Below, in pieces: positions 39,600 to 49,800 of a stretch of DNA of 64,000 nt. The notes under the pieces were generated by a model. The model did not search any database and was not told where the DNA came from. It saw only the letters and a list, made by a program, of their open reading frames with translations. Where the stretch lies: NCBI GenBank assembly GCA_963082975.1, contig OY720348.1:68225719-68289718 (forward strand). Direction: 5' to 3'. The DNA is from Labia minor (lineage: Eukaryota > Arthropoda > Insecta > Dermaptera > Spongiphoridae). The first letter of the stretch is position 1. The number at the start of each line of letters is the position of its first letter. The position numbers and the translations under genes were made by a program.

Positions 39600-40146
39600 A
39601 TATTGCTTTTTTTATAAATCAACTAATAATTGGATAAATACAAAAATGATTTAGATGATATATTATGAATTTTGAAAATCCTAATACTTTCAAATCTCTA
39701 CTAACTGAAAGTAAGCTTTCAGAAGGAATATTTTTGAATTTTCTATTCTAATATTATATTTCATCAATTCTTTTCTCTTAACTTGTTTCATATTTATTTA
39801 TTTATTATTTCAATGAGATATTATTAACATAATAATTATTGTTTTAGTTACTTTTTTTTTCTAATAATTTATACATTTCATATGGTTAACGAAAATTTGT
39901 CTAATATTAGTTATTGAATTTTCAGAAAGATAACTCCATACCTCAATAAGAAAGATGAAAGCTAAAAAAGAAGGGGGAGAAAGGATCTTTAAATCAATAT
40001 TGATGAATTTTTATGTATTTATTTATTTATTTGTTTATAATTATCATAAGTAACTTTATGTAATTTATGAATTTGTGAATAAAAAAAACAAATGTAAATA
40101 ATTATGAAGTTTTATTTGAGTTGAATTCCTACCCTTTCCTTTTATA
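39600..40146 (+). repeat. Dispersed AT-rich repeat, forward copy
   Basis: Carries the modules aattttgaaaatcctaatac (39668) and cagaaagataactccatacc (39923), in the same order as elsewhere in the window. Its end is interrupted by the TIR element starting at 40155; a similar AT-rich tract resumes at 42487. Non-coding. Confidence 0.7.
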
Positions 40147-40154
40147 TTTATATA

Positions 40155-42486
40155 CAGTGGCGCAACCAGGATTTGATCCTGGGGGGGGGTTTTGACTAGC
40201 CGCTCCACCTTCCTATGGCGCCCCCCCCCCCCCCCCGGGCTCTCTCAAAGACAAATTTTCATTAAGATTTTTTTTTTATATTAAATATTTAAAAAAGTTT
40301 TGTAAATGAAACACTGATTTCACAAAATCTGGCAATAAAATTTAATTTTGTATTTTATTTACTCGTATTCACAGTTTTAGAAAGAAAATATTTTTTTCCA
40401 GCTATAAGTAAATCATTTTAGCTTTCCTCATGAAATAAGGATAGCTTATACGATGATCGGAAAATTTTGAAAATTTTTGCACCGAGATTCTTCGAGATTT
40501 CCACTTTTCAGACGATTCTGAATCCAAAGCTGCAAAAAAAAAAATTTTTGAACCGGCTCGTCTAAACAAAATGAGATATTGTCTTGAAATTTGATATTTA
40601 GATGTTTTTTTTTTGGGAATGATGGACGGGGATTGGATTGTTTTTGGACAAGATCGGACCATAAGTAAGGGTAGTTTAAAGAGGTGTCAAAGCACATTTT
40701 ATTGATTTTCTCAATAAATACCGATTTTTATGAGAATTATCATACTATCGTATTAAATTTATAGGGAATCGAATTTACTAAAAGTTTCATTATATTTATT
40801 TTTACCTAAACTTAATAATAAAGGAGTTATTTATAAAAAACTACTTAGAGATTTCGAAAGCTTTTCGTCGTAGTGGCAGGATATTTTGAAAGAAATCATG
40901 TAAAAATCCCTAAGAAAAAATCCCTAAATAAAAAATTTCCCTAATTTTTTTTACTTATTTAATAATGAATAGCCGAAGAGACTTAAATGAGGTAGTTGGT
41001 GTCATCCCATCTGTTCCATCTGGTTTTTTAGCGTCCCATTTTTCATGGTTTGCCTTCATTATAGTCAGAAGCTTATCATGCGAGTCGCTGAATCGTTTCC
41101 TTGGTGAACCAGGCTTCTTACCACGAACTTCACGACAGATTTCAAAAGAGATAAGGTTATGCTCAATATGGATTTGCTTAATCAGGTTCCATACTGATAT
41201 CTTGTAACCTCCTAAGCGTGAACGAAGAGTATTGTTGTAACCTTCCAATGCATTGTTTGTTCGAGGCAAACCCATCAAAGTGGCATCGGAGATGTTCCAA
41301 TGTTCCAATGTCGAATTCGGGGTCATAAAAGCCAGCCAAAAATTGTTCACCTAGCCAAATGAGCTCGAAGTAAGAAAAAAGATCACGAAGTTTTACCCTG
41401 TTGGTCGTCCAGATAATGCTTGGTAGGCTACAATGACTTTTGATGGTGGTACCAAAACCAAAGCTGCAAGAGTTCGTAAATGAGTGGAGTTGTCAGGATT
41501 ATCTATATCATTATAGAGCTTCAAAACTTCTGGCATTGATTTGATGTTTCTATAAATGCATTGAGCAAAATGAAAAAGACAACCTCTGATAGTAAATTTC
41601 ACAAATTGCGTTATATATTCCATGGTGAAATATACGGTGCAAATGGTGTATTTTGTATTTGGAATCATTAAGCTATTAAAACGTATGATAATAAACGAAA
41701 TTTGAGTAAATTCCCTTTATTTTACATTCGAATTTGACACCCCTATTTTTTTGGAAAAATCATGTGAGTGGGCCTTATCTATGTATTTTTTGACCTATTT
41801 TTCCCTACTTTCGGTCCAGGCCCGATTACCTCCTTGGGAGGTCGTGTCTCAGGCAACTGGGTGTCATGCTCACCTTGTGATTTAATTTTCTGAGTACAAT
41901 TAAAATTAATACAAAAATGAAAAAAATTGTTTTTAGGGATTTTTTCAGTCAGCGATATTTTTATTTAGGGGTTTTCGCTTTTGGGGATTTTTGGTTTTAG
42001 GGATTTTTGACTTTTATGGATTTTTTCCTTTAGAGAGGGATTTTTACCCGTTTCCATTTTGAAAATATTTGTCTTCGCTTCATAATTTTTATGAAATTAG
42101 CAATTAATGTATTATTAATAAAAAATATTTAGAATTTGAGTAATATTTTTATTTATTTTATATTTAAATAATAGTCAAATTGGAAAATTTCACAATCATC
42201 TAGTAATCTTATATTAAGTCTTTTGTTTTTTATAATTTAGGAGAAATAATAAAAAAAAATTTTATTTCTTATATTTAATTCTGTACGAAATAATAAGCAA
42301 TTTTTTTGTGTTGAAAAATTTGTTTAAAATAAAATAAACTTACTTATTATACACTAAGTTATACTTTAAGAATTATTTTTTTTTCTTTTCTATTTGTAAT
42401 ATAGTACATAATATACAGCAATTTATATTTTTTTCAATCCTGGGGGGGGTTTTAACCCCCAAAACCCCCCCCTGGTTGCGCCACTG
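40155..42486 (-). mobile_element. 2.3-kb TIR transposon with MULE-like transposase relic
   Basis: Perfect 16-bp terminal inverted repeats, cagtggcgcaaccagg and cctggttgcgccactg, bound the element. Flanking 8-bp sequences match, tttatata at 40147-40154 and 42487-42494, although in AT-rich DNA. Poly-G/poly-C tracts follow each end. Subterminal inverted repeats built on aaaaatcccta (about 40905-40945) and tttagggattttt (about 41930-42055) lie inside. The transposase relic is on the minus strand. The termini look hAT-like while the protein looks MULE-like, so the superfamily is unresolved. Confidence 0.85.
40955..41668 (-). pseudogene. MULE-like transposase C-terminal half, degenerate
   Basis: The minus-strand frame gives FTIRGCLFHFAQCIYRNI, then HLRTLAALVLVPPSKVIVAY, then, past two in-frame stops (TAA at 41391-41393 and TAG at 41351-41353), GLPRTNNALEGYNNTLRSRL and SVWNLIKQIHIEHNLI. 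The GC.FHF.Q..YR block and the PRTNN.(V/L)EG motif are hallmarks of the animal MULE-transposase-domain family. The upstream and downstream pieces are in the same frame (318 nt apart), so stops rather than frameshifts broke it. No FLYWCH-type N-terminal finger was found upstream. It cannot encode an active enzyme. Confidence 0.75.
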
Positions 42487-42499
42487 TTTATATATAAAT

Positions 42500-42772
42500 A
42501 TATATATATATATATTATAGGAGTGCTGATTCCTATCCCATTCCCTGGGGACATTTATTAAATCGGTGGTAAGTTTTTACATCATCGTACTGGTTTTGAT
42601 GTGCCTTTCACAATGGGGCATATCTGGGGTCAATTAGTTCCAAGGTGGGCACGATGAATCCTGAATTGATAATTCTTAGTATTGAGATTGATGGGTTTAT
42701 GAACCCATCAATGGATGTATATTGGTCTTAATGATTGTTAATGATGATAATGATGATCGTTATCATTATTAC
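42500..42772. other. Spacer with a short perfect inverted repeat
   Basis: Contains attgatgggtt-tatg-aacccatcaat at 42687-42712 and a gat/tga-rich run near 42732-42770. It may be the decayed continuation of the gag relic. No frame is readable. Confidence 0.45.
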
Positions 42773-43125
42773 CTTCGCAGCCAAATCTTGCATAGCATAA
42801 ATGTATTCTAAAGAAGATTCTTCTTTTTTCATTCTTCTTCTAGAAAGTTCTTTGTGTATGTCGGCACTGTTCACTTTTTCACTTTTACACCGAATTCAGA
42901 TTTTAATTTACTTTTTAATCTTGTCCATGTGTCTATTCCTCTTTCACCATTGATATACAATTTGGCTATTCCTTTTAATGATTTTTTCGCAAAAAGTAAT
43001 TTTTCAAGGTCATTAAATTTTATAATTCACGATAATTCTTCAAAATCGTTATACCAGTTTTCTATAGCATAAGAACCTTCACCATTGAACGATCGAATTG
43101 AAACTTCAATGTCCTTAAAATTCAT
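42773..43125 (-). pseudogene. LTR-retrotransposon gag relic
   Basis: From ATG at 43123-43125 the minus strand reads MNFKDIEVSIRSFNGEG, YAIENWYNDFEELS, a TGA stop, then LEKLLFAKKSLKGIAKLYI and GIDTWTRLKSKLKSEFGVKV, and after a +1 shift NSADIHKELSRRRMKK and YIYAMQDLAAK. The pattern (F.G....EKW, FAKKSLKG.AKLF, W..LK..L..EF) is that of arthropod LTR-element gag proteins. One stop, one frameshift and loss of everything after the AMQDLA region show it is dead. No LTRs were recognised around it. A 72-residue frame on the opposite strand is its antisense. Confidence 0.7.
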
Positions 43126-43389
43126 TGTATATCGGGGCGAATTTTTATTTTTTAATAAAGTAATTTTTTCTTTCTTCTATTGATCATTATCATTATATTC
43201 CTTAACATCTTCGTACACCTTAGGACGTACAAAAGTCAGAGGTTTTTTTTATATGTATTTATATATTCGGGTGAAAAGAATTAAAAACTGTAACGAGAAC
43301 ATATTGTTACTGATTTATTAAATATTAGATACTTTTATTTTAATTACCTGAAAATTACCTTTATGGAGGTGTGATTGGGTTTTCGAAAA

Positions 43390-43434
43390 ATTATATTGGG
43401 ATCGATGATCACAAAAGTTTGACGACCCCTGTAA
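43390..43434 (-). mobile_element. hAT-type end, caggggtcgtcaaact
   Basis: On the minus strand the sequence starts caggggtcgtcaaactttt, a common hAT terminal pattern. No matching partner end or target duplication was established. Confidence 0.4.
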
Positions 43435-43628
43435 CAGAGTTTAATATTTGTTAATAATTTTGAAATTTTGATTTCATTGCTTGATTTTTATTGAATATTT
43501 TTTATTATAATGAAATTTAAGAACATCTAAAGTTAAAGACTTGATACATTTTATTAAAGTAAAATCAATATTTTTAACGTTTTAAAAATACATTTTAATA
43601 ATAACAGTATTAATTTAAATTAATTGAT

Positions 43629-43805
43629 TTATTTGTATTTTATTAATTTTTCTATAATTTCTCCATCGTTATTCTCGTCCTTCTGAAGAAACTTATTTAA
43701 CTGAAAGGCGCTAGGGGATTCGAAAATTATTAGTCTCTGTTCTGACTCACCATCATCCAACATCTGTTCTCTCACAAGTTCCTCAAGTTCTCCTTTAACT
43801 TGGGT
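43629..43805 (-). pseudogene. Coding-like fragment of unknown origin
   Basis: An open minus-strand frame of 58 codons ends at TAA (43629-43631). It contains GELEELVREQMLDDGESEQR and FESPSAFQLNKFL and has a non-AT-biased composition unlike its surroundings. It opens just after ggtag, which could be a splice acceptor. The adjacent frame upstream reads NEKPSVGRPK, suggesting a frameshift. It could be the C-terminal end of a transposase or a captured exon. I do not recognise the protein. Confidence 0.4.
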
Positions 43806-43879
43806 CTACCAACTGAAGGTTTCTCATTCGGTCTGCCCAAAATCAATCAAGTCTTGGCTTCTAGTCACGTGATCTATAT

Positions 43880-44640
43880 ATTTAATTTACATTTGTTGAT
43901 TCTTTATATTAAAATACACATTTTCATTTTGTTAATGTATATACGTTTTAATAAATCGAAAATTAATGAATAAGTGAATAATTAGTCAATAAAACATTGC
44001 TCATTCGTAACTAGTCTATCCGTCAAATTTTAATAATTTGTATCTCGTAAACTAGGAGCGACCGCCACATACTGGTTGAAGAAACTTTGTTTGGAAGCAA
44101 AATAGGAATCCACTGGTAAAGTTTTATCCAAATCCATGTTACATCGGTTAGACTGATCAATTACCGATAATTCTTTAATTTATTATTTTTGTTAAATGTT
44201 CCTTTGCTTTTGGCTATTAATTCTTTATTTTGGCCAAATCTCTTTTTTTGGAGAGTTATTTTTTATTCGTCTGCAAACAGTAGGTATATACAGTGTATAA
44301 TAAAACAATTCAAAACACAATTTGTTCAATTTGATCATCGTTTTTATCGGCTCATAACAGGGTGCATAGTCTATAAACAAATAATAGTAGATTCATTAAA
44401 ACATTTATAAATTTTACAATGTAATGAATGGTGGCATGGTGTTTGAAGGTTGGAAGTATAAGATATGCTTTATGAGGTTAGGACCTAAAACCAACTAATA
44501 AGTAGCCCATTTAATATTAAATAAGAATTAATATGAATCAACTAAAAGAAAATATTTATACAAGGTTGTATTCAGTTTGGGTGTGGCATAGCGTGATAAG
44601 AGGTAGAGACGTAAAGATGGACGGACAGACAGAGATCATG
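43880..44640. other. AT-rich spacer with dispersed repeat copy
   Basis: Holds the gtaaactagg / cactggtaaagttttat repeat at about 44045-44150 (partner in the ZNF-A intron). The rest shows no readable frame or terminal repeats. Confidence 0.5.
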
Positions 44641-44762
44641 CTAAAAATGCTTTTTTCTGTTAACAAAAAACATGATTCGTAAAGATATGTAAAAATCTCC
44701 ACATGTGAAGTTTAGTGTAAAAACCATACCTTCCCTTCCTATCGTCGGGCGGTAAAAATGTA
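44641..44762 (+). repeat. Direct dispersed repeat upstream of ZNF-B
   Basis: Shares gatatgtaaaa(a)tctccaca, gtgaag/aatttggtgt and ccttcccttcc with 46886-47001 in the same orientation, so the pair brackets ZNF-B. Non-coding; the 76-codon frame across it is spurious. Confidence 0.7.
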
Positions 44763-45000
44763 ATTTATCGACATCAGCGCCATCTAACAATGATAAGAGT
44801 AAAAACAAACAAGGTTCCCGGAAGTCAAATTTGCATGTCATCCACCTGCTTGCTACGTATCTTAAAGACAAATAGTTGGTTGTTATTTTAATCGTAAATC
44901 AAAATCAAAATTTAAAAGGTTTATGTCACAGATCATCTGGTTTATATTACTTATCACCTAGTATATATTTTATAATTGATATTACATTAATTAAATAAAA

Positions 45001-46306
45001 ATGGATCTTGAAACTCAAGAAGACAGAAAATATCCAATATATATAGGTTAGTTTTTATTTCTATGTTTTTTTGTCATTAAATTTATTTTTTAATATTATT
45101 TGAAATGATATTATTCCTTAAATTGAATTATAAAATAGTTAGATCTATAAAATATTAAGATTTAAAATAACGAAAACAATTCTTTTTTTAGGTCCTCTAT
45201 ATTCTTGCGTTTATTGCCATATGAATTTTATAAGTGACGAATTTTTATCGAAACATCTAAAAAAATGTTTTCATAAACATATATTTTCAATTTTAAAAGA
45301 TAACATAAAACTCAACAATGATACAGAGAAATCTTTAGAAGAAAAATTTGGGGAAGAAACTGATTCAATCCATACAGAAAACAATCGCTTTGAATGTAAT
45401 TATTGTAAAAAAAAATTTAATCAGAAATCAACTTTAGATTTTCATTTATTAAGTCATACAGGAGAAAGACCGTTTGAATGTAGTTATTGTGAAAAAAGAT
45501 TTAATCGGAAATCAACTTTAAATCAACATTTATTAATTCATACAGGAGAAATACCTTTTGAATGTAATTATTGTAAAAAAACATTTAATCGAAAAACAAT
45601 TTTAAATAATCATTTACTAATTCATACAGGAGAAAAACCTTTAAAATGTAATTATTGTGAAAAGAAATTTAAAACGAAATCACATTTAGATTTTCATTTA
45701 TTAAGTCATACAGGAGAAAGACCGTTTGAATGTAATTATTGTGAAAAGAAATTTAAAACGAAATCACATTTAGATTTTCATTTATTAAGTCATACAGGAG
45801 AAAGACCGTTTGAATGTAATTATTGTGAAAAGAGATTTAAGCAGAAATCTGATTTAGCAAAACATTTATTAATTCATACAGGAGAAAAACCTTTTGAATG
45901 TAATTATTGTGAAAAGAAATTTAATCAAAAAACAATTTTAAATAGACATTTATTAATTCATACAGGAGAAAGACCGTTTGAATGTAATTATTGTGAAAAG
46001 AGATTTAAGCAGAAATCTGATTTAGATAGACATTTATTAATTCATACAGGAGTAAAACCGTTTGAATGTAATTATTGTAAAAAAACATTTAATCAGAAAT
46101 CAACTTTAAATACACATTTATTAATTCATACAGGAGAAAAACCTTTTGAATGTAATTATTGTAAAAAAACATTTAATCGAAAAACAATTTTAAATAATCA
46201 TTTACTAATTCATACAGGAGAAAAACCTTTTAAATGTAATTATTGTGAAAAGAAATTTAATCAAAAAACAATTTTAAATAGACATTTATTAATTCATACA
46301 GGATAA
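45001..46306 (+). CDS. ZNF-B: C2H2 zinc-finger protein, two exons, truncated
   Basis: Exon 1 is 45001-45046 (ATG; MDLETQEDRKYPIYI plus one base). The intron is 45047-45191 (145 bp, GTTAGT...TTTTTAG, phase 1). Exon 2 is 45192-46306; the total is 386 residues. As in ZNF-A, the first codons of exon 2 complete an N-terminal C2HC finger (CVYC, KHLKKC), so the ATG at 45221 is internal. Eleven C2H2 fingers follow, with variant linkers TGEIPF and TGVKPF. The frame ends at TAA (46304-46306) inside a linker, where every other copy has GAA (TGE), so a single nonsense change removed two fingers. The 11 remaining fingers keep all Cys and His ligands, so a shorter protein could still bind DNA. No effector domain is seen. 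Confidence 0.85.
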
Positions 46307-46474
46307 AGACCGTTTGAATGTAATTATTGTGAAAAGAGATTTAAGCAGAAATCTAATTTAGATAGACATTTATTAATTCATACAGGGAAAAAACAAATTG
46401 AACATAATTATTGTGAAAATAAATTTAATTCTAAATCACATTTAAATTAACATTTATTAATACATAATGTTTGA
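46307..46474 (+). pseudogene. Untranslated ZNF-B tail: two former fingers
   Basis: The frame continues past the premature stop with FECNYCEKRFKQKSNLDRHL, then a finger whose first cysteine is now His (IEHNYC) and whose helix is cut by another stop (TAA 46448-46450), ending IHNV and TGA at 46472-46474, exactly the end of ZNF-A. The second-finger damage fits relaxed constraint after the premature stop. Confidence 0.85.
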
Positions 46475-46560
46475 AAAATAGGCTTAATAATGAAAACAAC
46501 ATATTCTTTGAATATAGCTTATATACTTTATAACTCAAATTATAGTTTAAATTTTAAACC

Positions 46561-46566
46561 AATAAA
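46561..46566 (+). promoter_or_regulatory. Poly(A) signal of ZNF-B
   Basis: AATAAA in the context ccaataaaaatctgat, conserved with the ZNF-A 3' flank. Confidence 0.55.
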
Positions 46567-46785
46567 AATCTGATGTATTTAACTTAGTATTTTATTTCCT
46601 CTATTAATAAATAAATTATTATTAAATATCTATTACATTTAAGAATCCTATCAGTTTATTATCCATATGTTAATTTATTTATTATTTTTTTATACAAATC
46701 TAAAATGTGTCTAATGATTCTTTCATTTTATAATAAACTACAATTGTAAATAAAAAAGAAACTTTATAAAAATCCTTGTTTTAAT

Positions 46786-46860
46786 TCTTACACGAGAAAA
46801 TCATTTTGAATTTAATTTAATCCGATTTAGATTTTAATTTACTAATTCAAACAGGTAAAC
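46786..46860 (+). pseudogene. Decayed finger downstream of ZNF-B
   Basis: cttacacgagaaaatcattt, then gatttagattttaatttact and aattcaaacagg, resemble one finger (TGEK...LDF.LLI.TG) with its cysteines lost. It aligns with the relic downstream of ZNF-A (35060-35215). Confidence 0.55.
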
Positions 46861-46885
46861 ATTTCAACCTGAATACGGACTAAAA

Positions 46886-47001
46886 ATACTTTTTCCTATT
46901 AACAAAATCGATGATTCGTCGAGATATGTAAAATCTCCACAAGTGAAATTTGGTGTGAAAACAATCCCTTCCCTTCCCAGCGTCGGTCGGTCAAAATGTT
47001 A
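46886..47001 (+). repeat. Direct dispersed repeat downstream of ZNF-B
   Basis: Partner of 44641-44762, same orientation. Confidence 0.7.
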
Positions 47002-47245
47002 ATATTTTTATTTTAATCAAATATGAGAAAAAAGTCCGAGTTGTCACACGTCTTTTCCAAATATGAATACGAATGCAAAGGATTAATTTAAACTGAGCTA
47101 TGCTTTGCCAAAACTCTCAATCATTTGTGAACAGAAATATTGAATGTTCTTAGTTCGATTACAGTTGATCTAATGCTGACCGATTTGGCAGAATCCGCAT
47201 TGATTTGCTCCTAAAATTATTCCATTTCATTTGAATAGAATAGAG

Positions 47246-48389
47246 CAGCGGTCCGCAGGTGTTGTTCGAGGGGTACAGTCTAGCTTCTGTACAAAATGGC
47301 CAATGTTATTAATTTTTTGGGATAATAATAAATTTTCTAGATTTTTTAATAAGTTTAATAAAACATAAAATAGTATTTATTTAGAATAGTATCATGATTC
47401 ATCATCATCAATCAAATGAAAACCTAAAATTCAAAACAAAAATTAAGTCTAAAAGACGTCCAAAGAAAAAACGAAACAGATTCGGTTTTACAAGATGCAA
47501 ATTACAACACGGAATAAAAAATAAAATAAGTACTTAAGTATACAGTTTATGTCTAATTCTTTATCTATTTTATTGTTTTGCTTTCTACGTAGATTGTAAC
47601 AATAAACATTAAATAAATAAAACGTTATTTTTCTAGAATTATGTAGTTTTTATTAAAATATTAATATTAATAAAGTTTTTGGATAGTTAGTACGTTAAAT
47701 AGCTAATTTCTTATACATACGGTATGTATAAATAGCCACATCTAAATAAAAACTATCCGGGTTTATCCTCAAAAGATGAAGAAAAACTGATTGAAATTTG
47801 CCACGACTCCACATATAAAGAAAAATTTTCTTGTGTGCCTGTTTCGACATTTTGGATTACACTTCAAGAACTTTTTCCAAATGTTCCTAAAAAGGCCATT
47901 ATACGACTTTTGCTGTTTGTCGCTACTTATTTATGTGAAAGTGGCTTTGCAAAATATTGTGATACCAAAACAAAACAAAAAAAAAAAAAAATAAATTAAA
48001 CGCATCAGCGGACATTCGATGTTAATTGACGTCTTGGAAACCAAATTATGAAAAAATTGCTGAAAATTTAACACAGCAAGTTTCTCATTAGCAATGAAAT
48101 TTATATATTTGTAATTAGTTATTTGTTTATTATATATTTTATATTTATTGTTTCTAGGTTTATAATTTAATCATGTATTGGCATTTTTCTTTATTGTTTC
48201 ATTATTTTTCACTATTAAACATAAATTTATATTTTTTTTAATTTCACAAAATAAAATGTCAGAAATGAAAAATTTAGTTATTTGTATTTGAACCTTAATC
48301 TTGCATTTAAAAAACCGAATAGGAAAAGGGTACTTACAAAAAAAATGTAAAACTATGGGGTACGCCTGAAAAAAGGTTGAGATCCACTG
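47246..48389 (+). mobile_element. hAT element, 1.1 kb, internally deleted
   Basis: The left end is cagcggtccgcagg; the right end, read on the complement, is cagtggatctcaacc. Flanking 8-mers gaatagag (47238-47245) and taatagag (48390-48397) agree at 7 of 8 positions, as expected for an aged hAT target duplication. It contains a transposase C-terminal relic. It ends 21 bp before the inner aggtaatt flank of hAT-type copy 2. Confidence 0.82.
47736..48091 (+). pseudogene. hAT transposase C-terminal (dimerisation) relic
   Basis: The plus-strand frame gives GLSSKDEEKLIEICHDSTYK, then FWITLQELFPNVPKKA, then LFVATYLCESGFA. This is the hAT C-terminal dimerisation region with its (A/T)TYLCE.GFS signature, closest in form to the Buster/ZBED5-like group. 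A 14-A run near 47979-47992 shifts the frame, after which NASADIRC, a stop, then LTSWKPNYEKIA and TQQVSH follow. The catalytic RNase-H part is missing. An overlapping 67-codon frame is in the wrong register. Confidence 0.8.
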
Positions 48390-48418
48390 TAATAGAGAAT
48401 TGAATGAATCAGGTAATT

Positions 48419-49163
48419 CAGTGGCGAACCTAGAACTTTTGCCGCCCGGGGCGATCTCCAGTTTGCCGCCCTTTTTATTATAAGTCAATAAATAGTGGTA
48501 TTTATAAATTAATGCACATAAATAAATTATTAAGTTATTTAATCAATATTAATAAATACACAGAGTAACTTTTTTATACATATTTGTATGCACTCGTAAA
48601 CATATTAATATAATATTTACTCTTCTAGCTTTCATACTAGAAAAATCGTGTAAAATGCTCTCAAAATTTATATTTATATTTTTTCCGCCGGCCTGCTTTT
48701 CAAAAGAAAAATCGATAATTTAAAAAAATATTGCTATATCACTTCAAAGTAATCATAGAAACTTTTCAAAAGAAATGACATCTATAAACTGATATCAAAA
48801 AATTTTAGTTAGGAAAAATTGCTGAACAAAATCGTAAAGATGCGTATACGAATTCAAGGAATTTTAATGAATACAATAAAATAAAATTATTATCCTGTTC
48901 TTGGAAGTAGAATTTAAAATTTACACTAAAATGTATTTATTTACACCGAGGAATAATATTCGAAATCATATAGTTAATCATAATTTATATAAATCAAATA
49001 GTAAACTTATAATAATCATAATAATAATTTATTATTTAAGAAAGAAAAAAAAATAAATATGAAATGAATACGTTGCTTTTTACAACTATAACTAAATATA
49101 AAAAATGCCGCCCCAAGATAAGTGCCGCCCGGTGCGGACCGCACCCCCCTAGGTACGCCACTG
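48419..49163 (+). mobile_element. Non-autonomous hAT-type element, copy 2
   Basis: Same ends as copy 1 (cagtggcgaacctaga, aggtacgccactg) and same orientation; 745 bp. Small differences include loss of one cccccg segment near the right end. Left flank aggtaatt, right flank gtttaaac, the reverse arrangement to copies 1 and 3. Confidence 0.92.
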
Positions 49164-49289
49164 GTTTAAACCAAACATTTTACTAAGAAATGTTGAGCCT
49201 TCTCCATTTCGAAGGCGATATAAAATTTCAATTTTGGTTTTCAAGGAAGTGGCTTTTCGTTTTGATTTTGTATTTGTAGTCTTCGACAT
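49164..49289 (-). pseudogene. Tigger/pogo transposase N-terminus, interrupted
   Basis: ATG at 49287-49289 opens 42 codons: MSKTTNTKSKRKAT, LKTKIEILYRLRNGEGS, FLSKMFGLN. The basic start and K.EI..RL.NGE......FG pattern is the first helix-turn-helix of CENP-B/Tigger-type transposases, which binds the element's terminal repeats. The frame runs directly into the hAT-type element at gtttaaac. The continuation EATVRTIK is found 15.6 kb away at ~33570-33592 (and again at ~61502-61524), so one insertion-type event split this frame. Confidence 0.82.
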
Positions 49290-49800
49290 TTTCTTTTAAG
49301 GATAATAAAATTAAAAATATACAAATAATTTAAAGAATAGAAAATATTTTTCGTTTACCTTTTATCTAAGTGCGTTAAAATTAAATTTTATATATAACGT
49401 TGGAAAAACAAACTTGCGTTTAAAAAATGTCTTTACCAAACAGGTGGGATTCCATTGATATTTCACAAAATACTAAAACGTTTCTACATATTGCAAAAAG
49501 GGAATTCCTTTAAATTTTTGCCATTTAGAATTTCTCTGACCAGTAAATTTGCTTGAATGTATGTACACAATTTAAACAGAAAAAAAAACGAAAGAGAAAC
49601 CAATAGATACATATAATCTTTATGCTCTTTCTGTTTTTTATGTTTGTAAGCTGAGTGTGTTTTTATTTATGTGTGTTATGATAGTTTGAACCGTGCTAAA
49701 ACAAATAAAATCGTGTAAAAAAAATAAAATTCTTGATTTTCAATCCGTGTTAAATCAAATTCGTGTAAAAAAAGACCGTGTAAAAACAGAAACAGGTGTA
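49164..49800 (-). mobile_element. Tigger/pogo element, 5' half (split)
   Basis: Minus-strand 5' end with repeated acacg motifs (ttttacacggtctttttt, ttacacgaatttgattt, taacacggattg) running into the transposase start at 49289. It is cut at gtttaaac by hAT-type copy 2, and the remainder of the element is at 33310-33600. The outer end near 49800 abuts a reverse copy of the gatagctcggtgtt repeat. Confidence 0.78.

Larger units (their letters stand above)
33601..49163 (+). mobile_element. Composite hAT-bounded block carrying two zinc-finger genes
   Basis: Two direct copies of the same hAT-type element (33601-34356 and 48419-49163) enclose 14.1 kb. The outer flanks are both gtttaaac (33593-33600, 49164-49171); the inner flanks are both aggtaatt (34357-34364, 48411-48418). 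The block interrupts a Tigger transposase frame exactly at gtttaaac. Seen: matching 8-bp pairs and the split frame. Known: hAT transposition duplicates 8 bp. Inferred: either the whole block transposed using the two outer ends, or a circle carrying one element copy recombined into a resident copy. Misassembly across repeats is the main alternative, although each junction is consistent. Confidence 0.75.

Noticed and set aside
40402..40697. Two overlapping 83-86 codon frames inside the TIR element
   Set aside because: No recognisable domain, and the two frames overlap on one strand with a poly-A run inside; not supported as coding.
42854..43072. 72-codon plus-strand frame
   Set aside because: Antisense to the gag relic, whose minus-strand motifs are clear.
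44641..44871. 76-codon minus-strand frame
   Set aside because: Lies across a dispersed non-coding repeat also present at 46886-47001, where it is not open.
47791..47994. 67-codon frame in the hAT element
   Set aside because: The hAT dimerisation motif is in a different register; this frame is a shadow.
48171..48488. 105-codon minus-strand frame
   Set aside because: It crosses the junction between the 47246-48389 hAT element and hAT-type copy 2; no domain is recognised.
33601..49163. Simple inversion between two hAT copies as the cause of the swapped flanks
   Set aside because: Inversion needs copies in opposite orientation; both copies are in the same orientation.
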